Shown: piece after piece, positions 36,086-46,352 of the stretch
How the letters are laid out: each line of letters opens with the position of its first letter
How positions within the stretch are numbered: position 1 is the stretch's first letter
From: Bacteroidota bacterium
GTDB lineage: Bacteria; Bacteroidota; Ignavibacteria; Ignavibacteriales; Melioribacteraceae
Reading direction: 5' to 3'
Assembly (NCBI GenBank): GCA_021820065.1
Contig: JAKAEE010000004.1
Span: 33,442 to 86,755, forward strand
Length of the DNA stretch: 53,314 nucleotides
Position numbers and translations under genes: made by a program
Notes under the pieces: generated by a model
Database searches by the model: none
Told to the model about the DNA's origin: nothing
What the model saw: the letters and a program-made list of their open reading frames with translations, nothing else

Positions 36086-37111
36086 ATGGGAATTCTGGAT
36101 TTTTTTTCGACCGATGTTGCTATTGATCTTGGGACGGCTAACACTCTAATTTACATCAAGGGCAAAGGCATTGTTCTTAACGAACCCTCCATTGTTGCAT
36201 TCGACAGAAATACAAAAAAAATTATCGAGCTTGGAAATAAAGCAAAGGAAATGCAAGGCAGAGAGCATAGAGAAATACGTGTTACGCGACCGATGCGCGA
36301 CGGCGTGATTGCAGATTTTGAAATTGCCGAAGGAATGATAAGAGCCTTCATCAAAAAAGTTACTCCGAATTCCGTTGCGAGCAAAAGAATTGTAATTGCA
36401 GTGCCGAGCGGTGTTACAGAAGTTGAAAAAAGAGCTGTGAGAGACGCAGCCGAACACGCCGGCGCAAAAGAAGTTCATCTAATTGCCGAACCGATGTCTG
36501 CCGCAATCGGCATCGGTATCGACGTAGAAGCTCCGGTTGGAAATATGATAATCGATATCGGCGGCGGCACAACAGAAATTGCAGTAATTGCTCTTGCGGG
36601 AATTGTAAACGAGGAATCGATACGAATTGCCGGCGATGAAATGAATAATGCCATCATGCAATTCTTCAAAAAGAATTATAATCTGTTAATTGGTGAAAGA
36701 ACTGCCGAAGCTATTAAATGTGAAGTGGGCAGCGCTGTTCCGCTAAAGGAAGAAGTGACAATTCAAGTAAAAGGACGCGATCTTGTCGGCGGAATTCCGA
36801 AAACTTCGGAAGTCAGCTCGGTTGAAATTCGCGAAGCGCTCAATGAAAATATTTCTCAAATTGTTGAATCGGTTAAACAAACTTTGGAAAGAACTCCGCC
36901 GGAATTATCAGCCGATATTTTAGACCGCGGCGTTATGCTCACCGGAGGCGGTGCGCTGCTTAAAGGTCTGGATGAACGAATCAGAATGGAAACCAATCTG
37001 CCAGTTCATGTTGCCGATGATCCTTTAACGGCGGTTGTAAGAGGTGCAGGTAAATGTATTGAAAATCTCAACAAGTATTCCAAGGTATTTATTCGTAAAA
37101 GAACATACTGA
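36086..37111 (+). CDS. mreB: Rod-shape protein MreB (bacterial actin)
   Basis: MreB forms membrane-associated filaments that place cell-wall synthesis and keep the rod shape. The 341-aa protein has the actin-type phosphate motifs (AIDLGTANTLIYIKGKGIVL and IDIGGGTTEIAV) and the adenosine motif GGGALLKGLDE. It starts the operon mreB-mreC-mreD-mrdA-rodA; AGAGGAA precedes the ATG. The end shares one base with the mreC start (TGATG). Confidence 0.97.
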   Translation: MGILDFFSTDVAIDLGTANTLIYIKGKGIVLNEPSIVAFDRNTKKIIELGNKAKEMQGREHREIRVTRPMRDGVIADFEIAEGMIRAFIKKVTPNSVASKRIVIAVPSGVTEVEKRAVRDAAEHAGAKEVHLIAEPMSAAIGIGIDVEAPVGNMIIDIGGGTTEIAVIALAGIVNEESIRIAGDEMNNAIMQFFKKNYNLLIGERTAEAIKCEVGSAVPLKEEVTIQVKGRDLVGGIPKTSEVSSVEIREALNENISQIVESVKQTLERTPPELSADILDRGVMLTGGGALLKGLDERIRMETNLPVHVADDPLTAVVRGAGKCIENLNKYSKVFIRKRTY

Positions 37112-37938
37112 TGTTAAACTTAATTAAAAGATTCGTCGGCAATTTTAAAGAATATGTTTTATTTGTAGTACTATCTGTTATTAGTCTCTCCATTTTATCA
37201 GCCAACGAGAAACCACAGGCGAAACATCTAAAGACATTTGCAATTGCCAGCTTTGCCGTTTTGAATCAGCTTGCAAATTCTTTCACATTAATTTTCCAAC
37301 CCAATCCTTCTGTTGAAGAATTGAAAGCCGAAAATGCCCGATTGATGCTTGAACTGAACAAGTTAAGGCGATACGGTTTGGAAAATGAAGAACTCCGTTC
37401 GATGATTTCTTTCAAAGATACAAGCAAATTCCCGTTAGTGCCGGCAAAAGTTATTTCGAAACTAGTCGCCAAGACCGAAGGTAATTTTATTATCAACGTT
37501 GGTGCAAATGAACAGATCCAAAAAGGAATGCCGGTTATTACCTCTCAAGGTTTAGTTGGAATTGCATCGGAAGTGTCCGGGAATTTTACTTTGGTGAAGA
37601 CACTTACAAACAGTATGCTCAGTATTGCGGTTACAATTCAGCGGATAAATGTTCAAGGAATATTAAACTACGATGGAACGAATCTTATTATTAAAAACGT
37701 TCCAACGACTTATGATGTGCAGATAGGCGATAGAGTCGAAACTTCGGATTTCAGTTCGTTGTTCCCGCCGTCTGTGCCGGTTGGTGTGATTCAGAAAAAA
37801 GAATCAAATGTTTACGGGCTGCTTCACAATCTGGTTATTAAACCGTTTGCCGATATTGCCGCCGTGAATAATGTTTTTGTGATAAAAATTGTTCCTAGTA
37901 AAGAAATCAATAACCTCGAAATGAATTTGATGAAGTGA
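37111..37938 (+). CDS. mreC: Rod-shape protein MreC
   Basis: MreC is the periplasmic scaffold of the elongasome. The 275-aa protein has an N-terminal membrane helix (YVLFVVLSVISLSIL, about 15-30), a coiled coil (about 65-100, SVEELKAENARLMLELNKL) and the beta-rich MreC domain (about 110-260). It sits between mreB and mreD as usual. Confidence 0.93.
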   Translation: MLNLIKRFVGNFKEYVLFVVLSVISLSILSANEKPQAKHLKTFAIASFAVLNQLANSFTLIFQPNPSVEELKAENARLMLELNKLRRYGLENEELRSMISFKDTSKFPLVPAKVISKLVAKTEGNFIINVGANEQIQKGMPVITSQGLVGIASEVSGNFTLVKTLTNSMLSIAVTIQRINVQGILNYDGTNLIIKNVPTTYDVQIGDRVETSDFSSLFPPSVPVGVIQKKESNVYGLLHNLVIKPFADIAAVNNVFVIKIVPSKEINNLEMNLMK

Positions 37939-37944
37939 CGACTC

Positions 37945-38433
37945 ATGTTGAATAATTATCTAAAACCGGTTTTGTATTTTATTCCGCTCGCAGTAATCCA
38001 GCTTGTTTTGGTACCGTTGATTTCCATAGATAATGTCGCGCCGAATTTTATTTTAATACTGGTTGTTTATTATACGCTTCGTAACGGACAGATTTTCGGT
38101 ATGCTGCTTGGCTTCGGGCTCGGGTTCATTTTCGATTTGATTTCCGGCGGCTTGTTAGGTGCTTTCATGTTTTCGTTTACTGTTTCGGCTTTTGTAACCG
38201 GTTTCTTTTATAATGAAAATAAATTCGACACAAATCTTGCGTCATATTTCTTTCTGGTGATTCTTTTCGTTTCCAGTTTTGTCTGTCTGTTCATCTTCGG
38301 GTCAATTTCAAACTCCAGCACGAACATCGGTTTTCTCTTTCTCATAGTTGAAGAAGGAATTTTGCCGGCAATTTATACTACGTTATTTGGGATACCTTTG
38401 GTAGTGTTCAGTTCTAAGAAAGGACTACAATGA
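37945..38433 (+). CDS. mreD: Rod-shape protein MreD
   Basis: MreD is a small multi-pass membrane partner of MreC. The 162-aa protein is almost entirely hydrophobic with about five membrane helices (for example ILILVVYYTLRNG, MLLGFGLGFIFDLISGGLLG). The gene position and the GLLGAFMF segment support the call. It overlaps mrdA by 4 bp. Confidence 0.88.
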   Translation: MLNNYLKPVLYFIPLAVIQLVLVPLISIDNVAPNFILILVVYYTLRNGQIFGMLLGFGLGFIFDLISGGLLGAFMFSFTVSAFVTGFFYNENKFDTNLASYFFLVILFVSSFVCLFIFGSISNSSTNIGFLFLIVEEGILPAIYTTLFGIPLVVFSSKKGLQ

Positions 38434-40256
38434 ACGATACGATTTTTGGTTCGGTATTTCGGAAGAGAATTTTTTTCTTGATGGTTGTTGGTTTTTTCGC
38501 TGCGTGTGTGATGCAATTGTTCAACATGCAGATCATCGAGCATCCGATTTATTCCGAGAAGTCTGACGAAAACAGTGTTAAGCCGATTCATCAAATGGCG
38601 CCACGCGGAATTTTTTACGACCGCAATCATAAAGTGCTCGTTGGCAACAAACCGTCGTTTACTCTGCGCATCATACCGGCAGAGTATGATAAAAAACTAA
38701 CTCCGTATCTCGAAGCGATACTCGGTGTCAATCCCGGCTACATTGACCACATTCTAAAGCAAAACGAAACCTATTCGAAATACATACCGAGAAAAATTGC
38801 AAAAGATGTCAGCTTCAAAGTAATTGCCTGGTACGAAGAAAATTCCGCCAAGCTGCCAGGCGTGGATTACGTGATGGAGACTCAGCGCGATTATTCATTT
38901 GGCGTTATGGGCGCTCACATGTTCGGTTACTCGAAAGAAATTCCGTCGGAAGTTCTTGAGCGCCGTAAGAATGAATATGACATAGGCGACGAAATCGGTT
39001 TCAATGGAATTGAAAAAACTTATGAAAATATTTTGCGGGGCAAGAAGGGAACAAAATATGTTCTCGTCGATTCCAAACAGAAAACAATCGGTCGTTACAA
39101 AAACGGCGCTGAGGACGAATCAGCGATTAAAGGCGATGATCTAATTTTAACGATAGATAAAGATGCTCAGGAAGTCGCCGAAGAGGAGTTCAAAGACAAG
39201 AGAGGGGCGGTTGTAGCTATCGATCCAACGAACGGAGACATCCTTGCATTTCTCAGTTCACCGGAATACGATCTGAAAGATTTTGCCACGGTCACTTCAA
39301 ACGATGTTTGGAAAAAGCTGAACAACGATCCCGATAAACCAATGTTCAACCGGGCTTCGATGTCGATCTATTCACCCGGTTCAACTTTTAAAATGATTTC
39401 TGCAATAGCTGCTTTGGAAGACGGTGTTATCGACACCAACTTCACCGTAAACTGCCGCGGCGGTTTACAATTTGGAGACAGATTCTTCAAATGTCTGCAC
39501 GTTCACGGTACGGTAAATATTACGACTGCAATCGAACATTCTTGCAATACTTTTTTTTACCAACTTATTCTTAAAAACGGTCTCGACCGGTGGTCTAAAT
39601 ATGCACGCAAATTCGGGTTCGGAAAAAAATCCGGGCTTGACATTAGTGAAGAGTCATCTGGTATAGTTCCTTCGACATCATACTACGACAAAGTTTTTGG
39701 AAAAGGGCGATGGACTAAAGGTTTACTCGTTAGTCTCGGAATCGGTCAAGGCGAACTTAGCGTTACGCCGCTTCAACTTGCTCAATATATTGGATTGATT
39801 GCCAACTTTGGTAAATCTGCCAGACCGCATTTTTTGAAAGGATACGTTGACGCCGAGACAAATAATTATGTAGAAGTAAAACCGCAGTATTACGATTTGG
39901 GAATCAGCCGCAAAACTTTTGACATTGTCCGCCACGCATTGTATTTGGTTGTGAATGGTTCCGGAACAGCGACAAACATAAAGATGCCTGATATTGCGAT
40001 TGCTGGCAAAACGGGAACGGCTCAGAACCCGCACGGTAAAGATCATTCGATCTTCATCGGATTTGCGCCGTATGATAATCCTAAGATTGCCGTTGCAGTG
40101 ATTGTTGAGAATGCCGGATTCGGCAGTCTTGTTGCAGCACCGATAGCACGGGATATCATTAAAGCTTATTTGCAGAAGGACAAGAAGGATGAAAAAGTAA
40201 ATCAGAACCTTGCGAATGCGGTAGCAGCACAAGGAGGCAAGAAAAGTGAGAATTAA
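38430..40256 (+). CDS. mrdA: Penicillin-binding protein 2 (elongasome transpeptidase)
   Basis: It cross-links peptidoglycan during side-wall growth, with RodA. The 608-aa class B PBP has an N-terminal membrane helix (14-31) and a dimerisation domain. The transpeptidase carries Ser318 in STFK, the SCN triad (371-373) and KTG (527-529). The C-terminal tail is polar. It overlaps rodA by 11 bp. Confidence 0.96.
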   Translation: MNDTIFGSVFRKRIFFLMVVGFFAACVMQLFNMQIIEHPIYSEKSDENSVKPIHQMAPRGIFYDRNHKVLVGNKPSFTLRIIPAEYDKKLTPYLEAILGVNPGYIDHILKQNETYSKYIPRKIAKDVSFKVIAWYEENSAKLPGVDYVMETQRDYSFGVMGAHMFGYSKEIPSEVLERRKNEYDIGDEIGFNGIEKTYENILRGKKGTKYVLVDSKQKTIGRYKNGAEDESAIKGDDLILTIDKDAQEVAEEEFKDKRGAVVAIDPTNGDILAFLSSPEYDLKDFATVTSNDVWKKLNNDPDKPMFNRASMSIYSPGSTFKMISAIAALEDGVIDTNFTVNCRGGLQFGDRFFKCLHVHGTVNITTAIEHSCNTFFYQLILKNGLDRWSKYARKFGFGKKSGLDISEESSGIVPSTSYYDKVFGKGRWTKGLLVSLGIGQGELSVTPLQLAQYIGLIANFGKSARPHFLKGYVDAETNNYVEVKPQYYDLGISRKTFDIVRHALYLVVNGSGTATNIKMPDIAIAGKTGTAQNPHGKDHSIFIGFAPYDNPKIAVAVIVENAGFGSLVAAPIARDIIKAYLQKDKKDEKVNQNLANAVAAQGGKKSEN

Positions 40257-41475
40257 CTACAAGCCGCAAGACAGATTCGACTTTGCGATTTTTCTTCCGA
40301 TGATTTTTTTGATCATCGCCGGCTTGCTTGCAATTTACAGTTCAACGGTCAATCATCCCACAGCGCACGGAAATTTCCAGAAGCAACTGTACTGGGCGGT
40401 GTTTTCGGTACTTATCTTTTTTATCATTTACTATTTGCCTCAGCAAACTTTCCGGATGTTTGCCATCGTTACTTACCTTGCCGCCATATTTTTTCTGATC
40501 GCAGTTCTCGCAATAGGCAAAACAGTTTACGGATCTAAAAGCTGGTTCGGTTTCGGCGGCTTTGGGTTTCAGCCGTCCGAATTTGCAAAATTAGCGACCA
40601 TCTTAATGCTTGCTTATTGGCTTACATACAAAAGCCGCGACATAAATAATTTTAAGGATATTGGTGTGGCTTTGCTCATCGGTTTTGTTCCTGTTATTTT
40701 GATAATGTTGGAACCGGATACCGGTACGTCATTCGTTTTTGTTTTCATAACGATCGCGTTGATTTTCTGGAGCGGGATCAGTCTTTTCGGCATGTTCGTC
40801 GTTCTTTCGCCAGGTGTGATGGTGGTGGCATCATTATTTGGTGTGCATGTTTTTCTTATCGCGTTAATTCTGGTTGTGATCGCTTTATTTTTTTTCAAGA
40901 AAGATTTGTTCAACAGTATAAGCGTCTTCGTTATAAATCTTGCGTCGGGTTTCTTTTTCAACTATGCGTATGCAGTTTTAAAACCTCATCAACAAAAAAG
41001 AATTTCTTCATTTCTGAATCCATATGCAGATCCGCTTGGTGCCGGTTATAACGCGCTTCAGGCAAAAGTTGCGATTGGTTCGGGCGGCTTTTTCGGCAAA
41101 GGATTTTTGCACGGCAACCAGACTCAACTCAGATTTATTCCTGAACAGTGGACTGATTTTATTTACTGCGTTATCGGCGAGGAATTCGGTTTTATCGGAA
41201 GCGTAATTGTTGTAACTCTTTTTTTTGTAATATTCATGCGGCTGCTGAAACTTTCCTCAACCGCCAAGGATAAATTCAGCGTTCTGGTTATTGTAGGAGT
41301 TCTCACGTTGTTGTTTTCGCATTTTGCGATTAACGTAGGAATGAACATTGGGATTGCGCCTGTAATCGGATTACCGTTACCGTTCCTAAGCTACGGTGGA
41401 AGTTCGCTGCTTGTTGATGTTGTGCTGCTTGGTATTGTACTTAATGTTTACCGGAATAGAAAACTTCATACATAA
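40246..41475 (+). CDS. rodA: Peptidoglycan glycosyltransferase RodA (SEDS)
   Basis: RodA polymerises glycan strands in complex with PBP2. It starts with GTG 40246 inside the end of mrdA. The 409-aa protein has about ten membrane helices and the SEDS motifs ([45 protein letters not shown]). It ends the elongasome operon, 12 bp before pyrF. Confidence 0.96.
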   Translation: MRINYKPQDRFDFAIFLPMIFLIIAGLLAIYSSTVNHPTAHGNFQKQLYWAVFSVLIFFIIYYLPQQTFRMFAIVTYLAAIFFLIAVLAIGKTVYGSKSWFGFGGFGFQPSEFAKLATILMLAYWLTYKSRDINNFKDIGVALLIGFVPVILIMLEPDTGTSFVFVFITIALIFWSGISLFGMFVVLSPGVMVVASLFGVHVFLIALILVVIALFFFKKDLFNSISVFVINLASGFFFNYAYAVLKPHQQKRISSFLNPYADPLGAGYNALQAKVAIGSGGFFGKGFLHGNQTQLRFIPEQWTDFIYCVIGEEFGFIGSVIVVTLFFVIFMRLLKLSSTAKDKFSVLVIVGVLTLLFSHFAINVGMNIGIAPVIGLPLPFLSYGGSSLLVDVVLLGIVLNVYRNRKLHT

Positions 41476-41487
41476 AATAGAATTGAA

Positions 41488-42297
41488 ATGATTTCTGCTG
41501 CATCAAAACTGACAAATAAAACGAACAACGGACTGCACATCTGCGTGGGATTGGATAGCGACTTGAAGAAAATCCCGGCGCATCTGCTCTCAGACAAAAA
41601 TCCGTTGCTTGAGTTTAACAAAATTGTTATCGAAAACAGTTACAAAGATGCATCGGCATACAAAATAAATTTTGCGTTCTATGAGAAATTCGGCTCGCAA
41701 GGTTTTGATATCATTTCGCAAACGCTGGAACTAATTCCCGACGACGTTCTAACGATTGGAGATGCAAAAAGGGGAGATATCGGCAATACTTCACAGATGT
41801 ACGCCGAATCGATTTTTGATCATTTCAATTTCGATGCTGTTACTTTGCATCCTTACATGGGGCACGATTCACTGAGCCCGTTTCTGGAATACAAAGACAA
41901 ACTTAATTTTATTCTCGCGCTCACATCCAACAGCGGATCTGCTGATTTTGAAAAACTCCGCTTGGAAGGCGGAACGTTCCTCTATCAAAATGTCATTCAA
42001 AAAGTTAGTGAGTGGAACCAACATAAAAATTGCGGAATTGTTTTCGGCGCAACTAATTCGGAAGAACTGAAAATGAATATCAGCTCATTCGACGGTTTGC
42101 CGGTACTCCTTCCTGGTGTCGGCGTTCAAGGCGGAAGTCTGGATGATGTTGTTCGAATCTTTTCCGAAGCGAAGAATCAAAATTATATTGTTAATATTAG
42201 CCGCTCGCTTATCTATTCTGATTCAACCAAAAACTTCGGCGAAGTTTTAAACAAAACTCTCAAAAGCTACAATCACTCCGTTCAATCGCTAAAATAA
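41488..42297 (+). CDS. pyrF: Orotidine 5'-phosphate decarboxylase (type 2)
   Basis: It makes UMP from OMP. The 269-aa protein has the catalytic DAKRGDIGNTSQMYA motif and LALTSNSGSADF, and LLPGVGVQGG near the end. The length and motif variant fit the longer (subfamily 2) enzymes. It is 12 bp after rodA, so it is probably co-transcribed. Confidence 0.94.
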   Translation: MISAASKLTNKTNNGLHICVGLDSDLKKIPAHLLSDKNPLLEFNKIVIENSYKDASAYKINFAFYEKFGSQGFDIISQTLELIPDDVLTIGDAKRGDIGNTSQMYAESIFDHFNFDAVTLHPYMGHDSLSPFLEYKDKLNFILALTSNSGSADFEKLRLEGGTFLYQNVIQKVSEWNQHKNCGIVFGATNSEELKMNISSFDGLPVLLPGVGVQGGSLDDVVRIFSEAKNQNYIVNISRSLIYSDSTKNFGEVLNKTLKSYNHSVQSLK

Positions 42298-42405
42298 ATT
42301 AGTTAACAATAGCTTTTAGATTCATATTATATTAATTTAAAATCAGAAGTAAGAGTTCTATCATTATTTCCTTTACGTTAAGTTCGCATTCAATCGCGGA
42401 TTAAA

Positions 42406-43887
42406 ATGCATAAAGAGCCCAAGGTAAGCGAAAGCTCACTCTACCAAGTATGGAAAGACCAAAGATTCAAATCCTCTCTTAAAACCGGAACTGGCGATGA
42501 AATTACGGTGCTCGATGCCGGTAATCATAGCGATTCTACAAGCGGTCCAGATTTCAAAAACGCACGGATTCGAATCGGCAACCTTACGTACGTCGGCGAT
42601 ATCGAGATCGACAGCAACTACTCGGATTGGAAATCGCACGGACACAACATAGACAACAAATACTCCAAAGTTGTTTTGCACGCCTCACTCTTCAATAGAA
42701 ATCATTACGGATTTGTGTACACGCGCGACGGAAGGAAAATCCCTTCAATTTGTCTTTCGGAATTCATCGATCCATCAATTTTTGAAAATTTCCGAAAAGA
42801 AGCGAGCCATGATCAGACAGAAGCAAAGTCGGATTTGAAATGCAGCGATGCAATCAAGTCAATTGAAAGTGCGACGAAAGAAAAATTTTTGTATCAGCTC
42901 GGTGCTCAAAGGTTCGAAAAGAAATGCAAGAAAGTTTACGACCGTTTGAAGGAAATACAGTTTCTGAAAGAACTTAACATTAAGGAGCCGGTCGTTTCGT
43001 ATGAATTGACGAGTAAATTTCATGAGAAAGAATTCAAGCATTCGGATTTTGTCTCGAAAGAAATTTGGATGCAGCTTTTTTACGAACTTGTGTTTGAAGC
43101 GCTCGGATATTCGAAAAACAAATCCCAGATGATGAGCCTTGCACAAGCGGCAAACATTCCGTTTCTGCTGAAGATCGAACAAGACGGGGTTATTATTGAA
43201 AAATATGAATCGGCTCTTCTTACCATAAGCGGTTTGGCAAATAGTAAGGAAAGCGTTACCGAGCAGGTATCGAAAGAATATCTGGAGAGAATTTCGCTAT
43301 ACTGGAATTCGATCGGTTCGTTATATGACGGCAAAATTTTTGATGAAGCTCATTGGCATTTCTTCCGGTTGCGCCCTCAAAATTTCCCAACAGTCCGGAT
43401 TGCCGGCGGCGCGCGGCTTTTAAAAGAGCTTATTCATAATAATCTTATCGGGACACTCGCCAAGAAGATCGTAGAAATCCATAATCTTACCGTGCTAATA
43501 AATTCTTTGAGATCGCTTTTCGTAATTAGATCCGACGGCTTCTGGAAAAATCATTATGTGCTTGATCAGCCGGCAAACGGAGAGATTAAATATTTCATTG
43601 GCGCTTCGCGTGCGGATGAAATTGTTGTAAATGTAATTCTGCCTTTCTTCGCCGTTTATTTCGAAGTTTTCGGCAACCAGAATGTTTCGAAGAAAATTCT
43701 GAAGATTTACGGAATCTATGAGCAGAAATCCGAGAACCAAATTATTACCGACGTTGCGGAGGCGCTCGATCTAAAAGATTTGATGAAGCGGACAATTTAT
43801 TCTCAGGGAATGATTGAGTTGTTCAGAAATTTCTGTTCGAAAAATAAATGTTTGGAATGTGAAATAGGGAAGATGGTTTTTAATTAG
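42406..43887 (+). CDS. DUF2851 family protein
   Basis: This 493-aa soluble protein belongs to DUF2851 by its start (SESSLYQVWKDQRF, NHSDSTSGPDFKNARI, VGDIEIDSNYSDWKSHGH). It is common in Bacteroidetes and relatives; the function is not known. Cysteines near the C-terminus (FCSKNKCLECEIGK) may bind metal. It converges on the leftward nuclease gene; the two stop codons overlap by 4 bp. Confidence 0.82.
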   Translation: MHKEPKVSESSLYQVWKDQRFKSSLKTGTGDEITVLDAGNHSDSTSGPDFKNARIRIGNLTYVGDIEIDSNYSDWKSHGHNIDNKYSKVVLHASLFNRNHYGFVYTRDGRKIPSICLSEFIDPSIFENFRKEASHDQTEAKSDLKCSDAIKSIESATKEKFLYQLGAQRFEKKCKKVYDRLKEIQFLKELNIKEPVVSYELTSKFHEKEFKHSDFVSKEIWMQLFYELVFEALGYSKNKSQMMSLAQAANIPFLLKIEQDGVIIEKYESALLTISGLANSKESVTEQVSKEYLERISLYWNSIGSLYDGKIFDEAHWHFFRLRPQNFPTVRIAGGARLLKELIHNNLIGTLAKKIVEIHNLTVLINSLRSLFVIRSDGFWKNHYVLDQPANGEIKYFIGASRADEIVVNVILPFFAVYFEVFGNQNVSKKILKIYGIYEQKSENQIITDVAEALDLKDLMKRTIYSQGMIELFRNFCSKNKCLECEIGKMVFN

Positions 43888-44492
43888 TTGGAATTGCCTG
43901 TAAGTCGGTTGATTTCGTCCCGTAATTTTACCGCCCGCTCGTAATCTTCTTTTTCTATTGCCTCTCTCAACAAATCCTGTAGTTGAGCCAAGCGTGTTTC
44001 CGGAGTGCTTTTCTTTGGAGTTTTATGTTCTGTACTGCCTGGGGTGTCGATAGCTGAATTAATCTCTTCTTCACTTTCTTCGCTTGATGGTACAAATGCG
44101 GCGATCTTCATAACATCTTCGGACACATAAAGCGGTGCGCCTGTACGGACGGCTAGCGCAATTGCATCGCTAGGACGCGAATCAATTTCATTCGTCATAG
44201 AAGAAATTTCTAAGATGATCTTTGCATAAAAAGTATTTTCTCTTAACTCGTTAATAATAATTTCCGATATAGTGCCGCCCAAATTTTCGATAACATTCTT
44301 CATCAGATCGTGTGTTAACGGCCGCGGCGGTTTAATACCTTCCATTTCAAGTGCAATCGATTGTGCTTCGAATTGACCAATGATAATCGGCAATCTGCGT
44401 ACACCGTAAATTTCTTTCAGCAGCAAAGCATAAGCTCCGCCAGCCGAAGGGCTGGCGGATAATCCTAATATCTCAACTTGAATCTTATTCAC
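43884..44492 (-). CDS. Bifunctional nuclease (DUF151) with UVR motif
   Basis: This 202-aa protein has the DUF151/BFN domain (about 1-130: RRLPIIIGQFEAQSIALEM, RPLTHDLMKNVIE, SRPSDAIALAVR). Its C-terminal UvrB/UvrC-like helix pair (about 165-197: LREAIEKEDYERAVKLRDEI) is common in Bacteroidetes/Chlorobi versions. Family members have nuclease activity in plants and some bacteria. Residues 12-21 are encoded by a perfect 10-bp palindrome (44436-44459). It lies downstream of etfBA on the same strand. Confidence 0.9.
   Translation of the reverse strand: MNKIQVEILGLSASPSAGGAYALLLKEIYGVRRLPIIIGQFEAQSIALEMEGIKPPRPLTHDLMKNVIENLGGTISEIIINELRENTFYAKIILEISSMTNEIDSRPSDAIALAVRTGAPLYVSEDVMKIAAFVPSSEESEEEINSAIDTPGSTEHKTPKKSTPETRLAQLQDLLREAIEKEDYERAVKLRDEINRLTGNSN
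44436..44459. repeat. GC-rich palindrome inside the DUF151 coding sequence
   Basis: Arms TCCGCCAGCC (44436-44445) and GGCTGGCGGA (44450-44459) with loop GAAG. It encodes SASPSAGG in frame. It is much more GC-rich than its surroundings and resembles a small inserted palindromic repeat. Confidence 0.75.
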
Positions 44493-44501
44493 AATACTCT
44501 T

Positions 44502-45470
44502 CTATGATTTTATTTTCTTTATCTCTTCCGTTAATACCGGAACCACTTCAAAAAGATCTCCAACTATTCCGTAATCTGCAACTTGAAAAATCGGTGCATC
44601 TTTATCTTTATTGATAGCGATAATATACTTAGAAGAACGCATTCCGGCTAAATGTTGAATCGCTCCGGAAATTCCAAGTGCAATATATAGAGTTGGCGAA
44701 ACAGTTTTTCCGGTTTGACCGACTTGCTCACCGTGCGGGCGCCATCCGGCATCAACCGCAGCTCTTGAAGCGCCGGTTGCGGCGCCGAGAACATTTGCCA
44801 ATTCTTCAACAAGGTGAAAATGTTCCGGTCCTTTCAAACCGCGTCCTCCGGAAACAATTATATCGGCTTCCGCAACATCCAGTTTGCCTTCCGCCTTTTT
44901 AATATCCGTGACTTTAACATTTAACTTTGGCGCTTCAGCGTTAACAAGGTTGATTTCAGCTTTGTTCCCGCTCGCTGTACCGGGATTGAAAACATTAGGT
45001 CTAAGCGAAAAGATTTTCTTAGCCGAAGTGATTTTTAAATCGACCAAAGCTTTGCCGGCATAAACCGGTCTTGTTGCAATGATTTCTCCGTTCTCAAAGT
45101 TCAATGCGGTGCAATCCATTGCCAAGCCGGCATCAATTTGTGCACTCAACCTCGGCGCTAAATCTTTTCCTAAAGATGTATTGCCGAAAAACAAAATATC
45201 GAAGCCGTTATCATTTACAAATTTTGTAATTAGTTCAGTATAAGCGCTCGGTGAATAGTTAGCCAAATCGGAATTCTTTAAGTGCGTCACCTTGCCGATT
45301 CCGTAACTGCCGAGAGAATCCAAATTGCTGATGTCGTTGCCTATCGCTAATGCTTCTGCGTTTCCGGAAAGTTTTGATGCGAAGTCTGATGCAACCTTAG
45401 CAGCTTCGAGAGATGATTTTTTTATTTGCCCGTCTCTTTGTTCGATGAAAACTAAAATTTTATTTGCCAT
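44502..45470 (-). CDS. etfA: Electron transfer flavoprotein, alpha subunit
   Basis: EtfA holds FAD and passes electrons from acyl-CoA dehydrogenases. The 322-aa protein has the FAD-binding C-terminal domain (about 200-320: GRGLKGPEHFHLV, GQTGKTVSPTLYIALGISGAIQH, INKDKDAPIFQVADYGIVGD). It follows etfB by 9 bp. Confidence 0.95.
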   Translation of the reverse strand: MANKILVFIEQRDGQIKKSSLEAAKVASDFASKLSGNAEALAIGNDISNLDSLGSYGIGKVTHLKNSDLANYSPSAYTELITKFVNDNGFDILFFGNTSLGKDLAPRLSAQIDAGLAMDCTALNFENGEIIATRPVYAGKALVDLKITSAKKIFSLRPNVFNPGTASGNKAEINLVNAEAPKLNVKVTDIKKAEGKLDVAEADIIVSGGRGLKGPEHFHLVEELANVLGAATGASRAAVDAGWRPHGEQVGQTGKTVSPTLYIALGISGAIQHLAGMRSSKYIIAINKDKDAPIFQVADYGIVGDLFEVVPVLTEEIKKIKS

Positions 45471-45479
45471 GTTGCCCTC

Positions 45480-46226
45480 TTAAATTACTTTTGCTTCTTC
45501 TCTTAATAAACGAACCAATTCCGGAACGACAGTTGCGTCAGATCCTAGAATCTTTCCAGCCTGTTTGGATGGCGGTCTCTTCATTGCAATAACTTCAGTA
45601 AAGTTGGTTGCAGCAGCCGGTGATTTTTCGGCAATCTCTTTTTTCTTAGCAGCCATTATACCTTTTAGAGAAGCATAGCGCGGTTCGTTCAGACCTTTCT
45701 GAGCAGTAATGAGAGCAGGCAGCGTTGTTTCAACTATTTCTTTGCCTCCTTCAATTTCTCTTTCGCAAGTAATTTTATTTCCGTCGAGCGCAAAACTTAC
45801 AGCGACGGAAATGCAATTGTAACCTAATAACTCGGCTGTAATTTGTCCTATGGCAGAGTTATCATAATCAACCGATTGTTTGCCGAAGAAAACCAACTCT
45901 GCGCCTTGGGCTTTGATTTCTTCTGCAAGAGCTTTTGCAACCGATAAAGAATCGCGATAACCGCCGTCTTTGAGGAGAACGGCATTATCAATCCCCATTG
46001 CAAGTGCTTTTCTTAATGTCTCTTTGTTGGCGTCCGAGCCCAAACTGATTGCCACAGTCTCGCCGCCAAGTTTTTCTTTTGTCTTCAATGCTTCTTCAAT
46101 AGCAAACTCGTCGTAAGGATTAACAACATACGTAACACCATTGGGGTCTATTGTTTTTCCATCGCTTCCGATGTTAATCTTTGCCGCAGTATCAGGAACA
46201 TGGCTGACACAAACTGCAATTTTCAT
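45480..46226 (-). CDS. etfB: Electron transfer flavoprotein, beta subunit
   Basis: EtfB is the partner of EtfA and binds AMP. The 248-aa protein begins KIAVCVSHVPDTAAKI and has the usual NPYDEFAIEEAL and DNSAIGQITAELLG blocks, with a conserved recognition loop LPALITAQKGLNEPRYASL. It is the first gene of the leftward etfB-etfA-nuclease set; its promoter faces away from clpS. The fatty-acid CoA ligase nearby suggests a link to beta-oxidation. Confidence 0.95.
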   Translation of the reverse strand: MKIAVCVSHVPDTAAKINIGSDGKTIDPNGVTYVVNPYDEFAIEEALKTKEKLGGETVAISLGSDANKETLRKALAMGIDNAVLLKDGGYRDSLSVAKALAEEIKAQGAELVFFGKQSVDYDNSAIGQITAELLGYNCISVAVSFALDGNKITCEREIEGGKEIVETTLPALITAQKGLNEPRYASLKGIMAAKKKEIAEKSPAAATNFTEVIAMKRPPSKQAGKILGSDATVVPELVRLLREEAKVI

Positions 46227-46275
46227 TACACCTCCGAGATTTCAAAAAGATTTGTGGATTATTTTTTTCAAATCA

Positions 46276-46309
46276 TTGCTGAAACAAATATAATTAAAAT
46301 TTATTTTTG
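46276..46309 (+). promoter_or_regulatory. clpS promoter (rightward)
   Basis: TATTTTTG (46302-46309) matches TAnnTTTG; TTG (46276-46278) lies 23 bp upstream. It overlaps the etfB promoter on the other strand and leads to clpS 44 bp later. Confidence 0.5.
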
Positions 46310-46317
46310 TGAGGCAA
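46285..46317 (-). promoter_or_regulatory. etfB promoter (leftward)
   Basis: On the minus strand, TATATTTG (46292 down to 46285) is a perfect TAnnTTTG box. TTG (46317-46315) lies 22 bp upstream of it. It points to etfB. Confidence 0.55.
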
Positions 46318-46352
46318 TTTTATAAATTGAATCAGAACTCAAGTAGTTTTAT

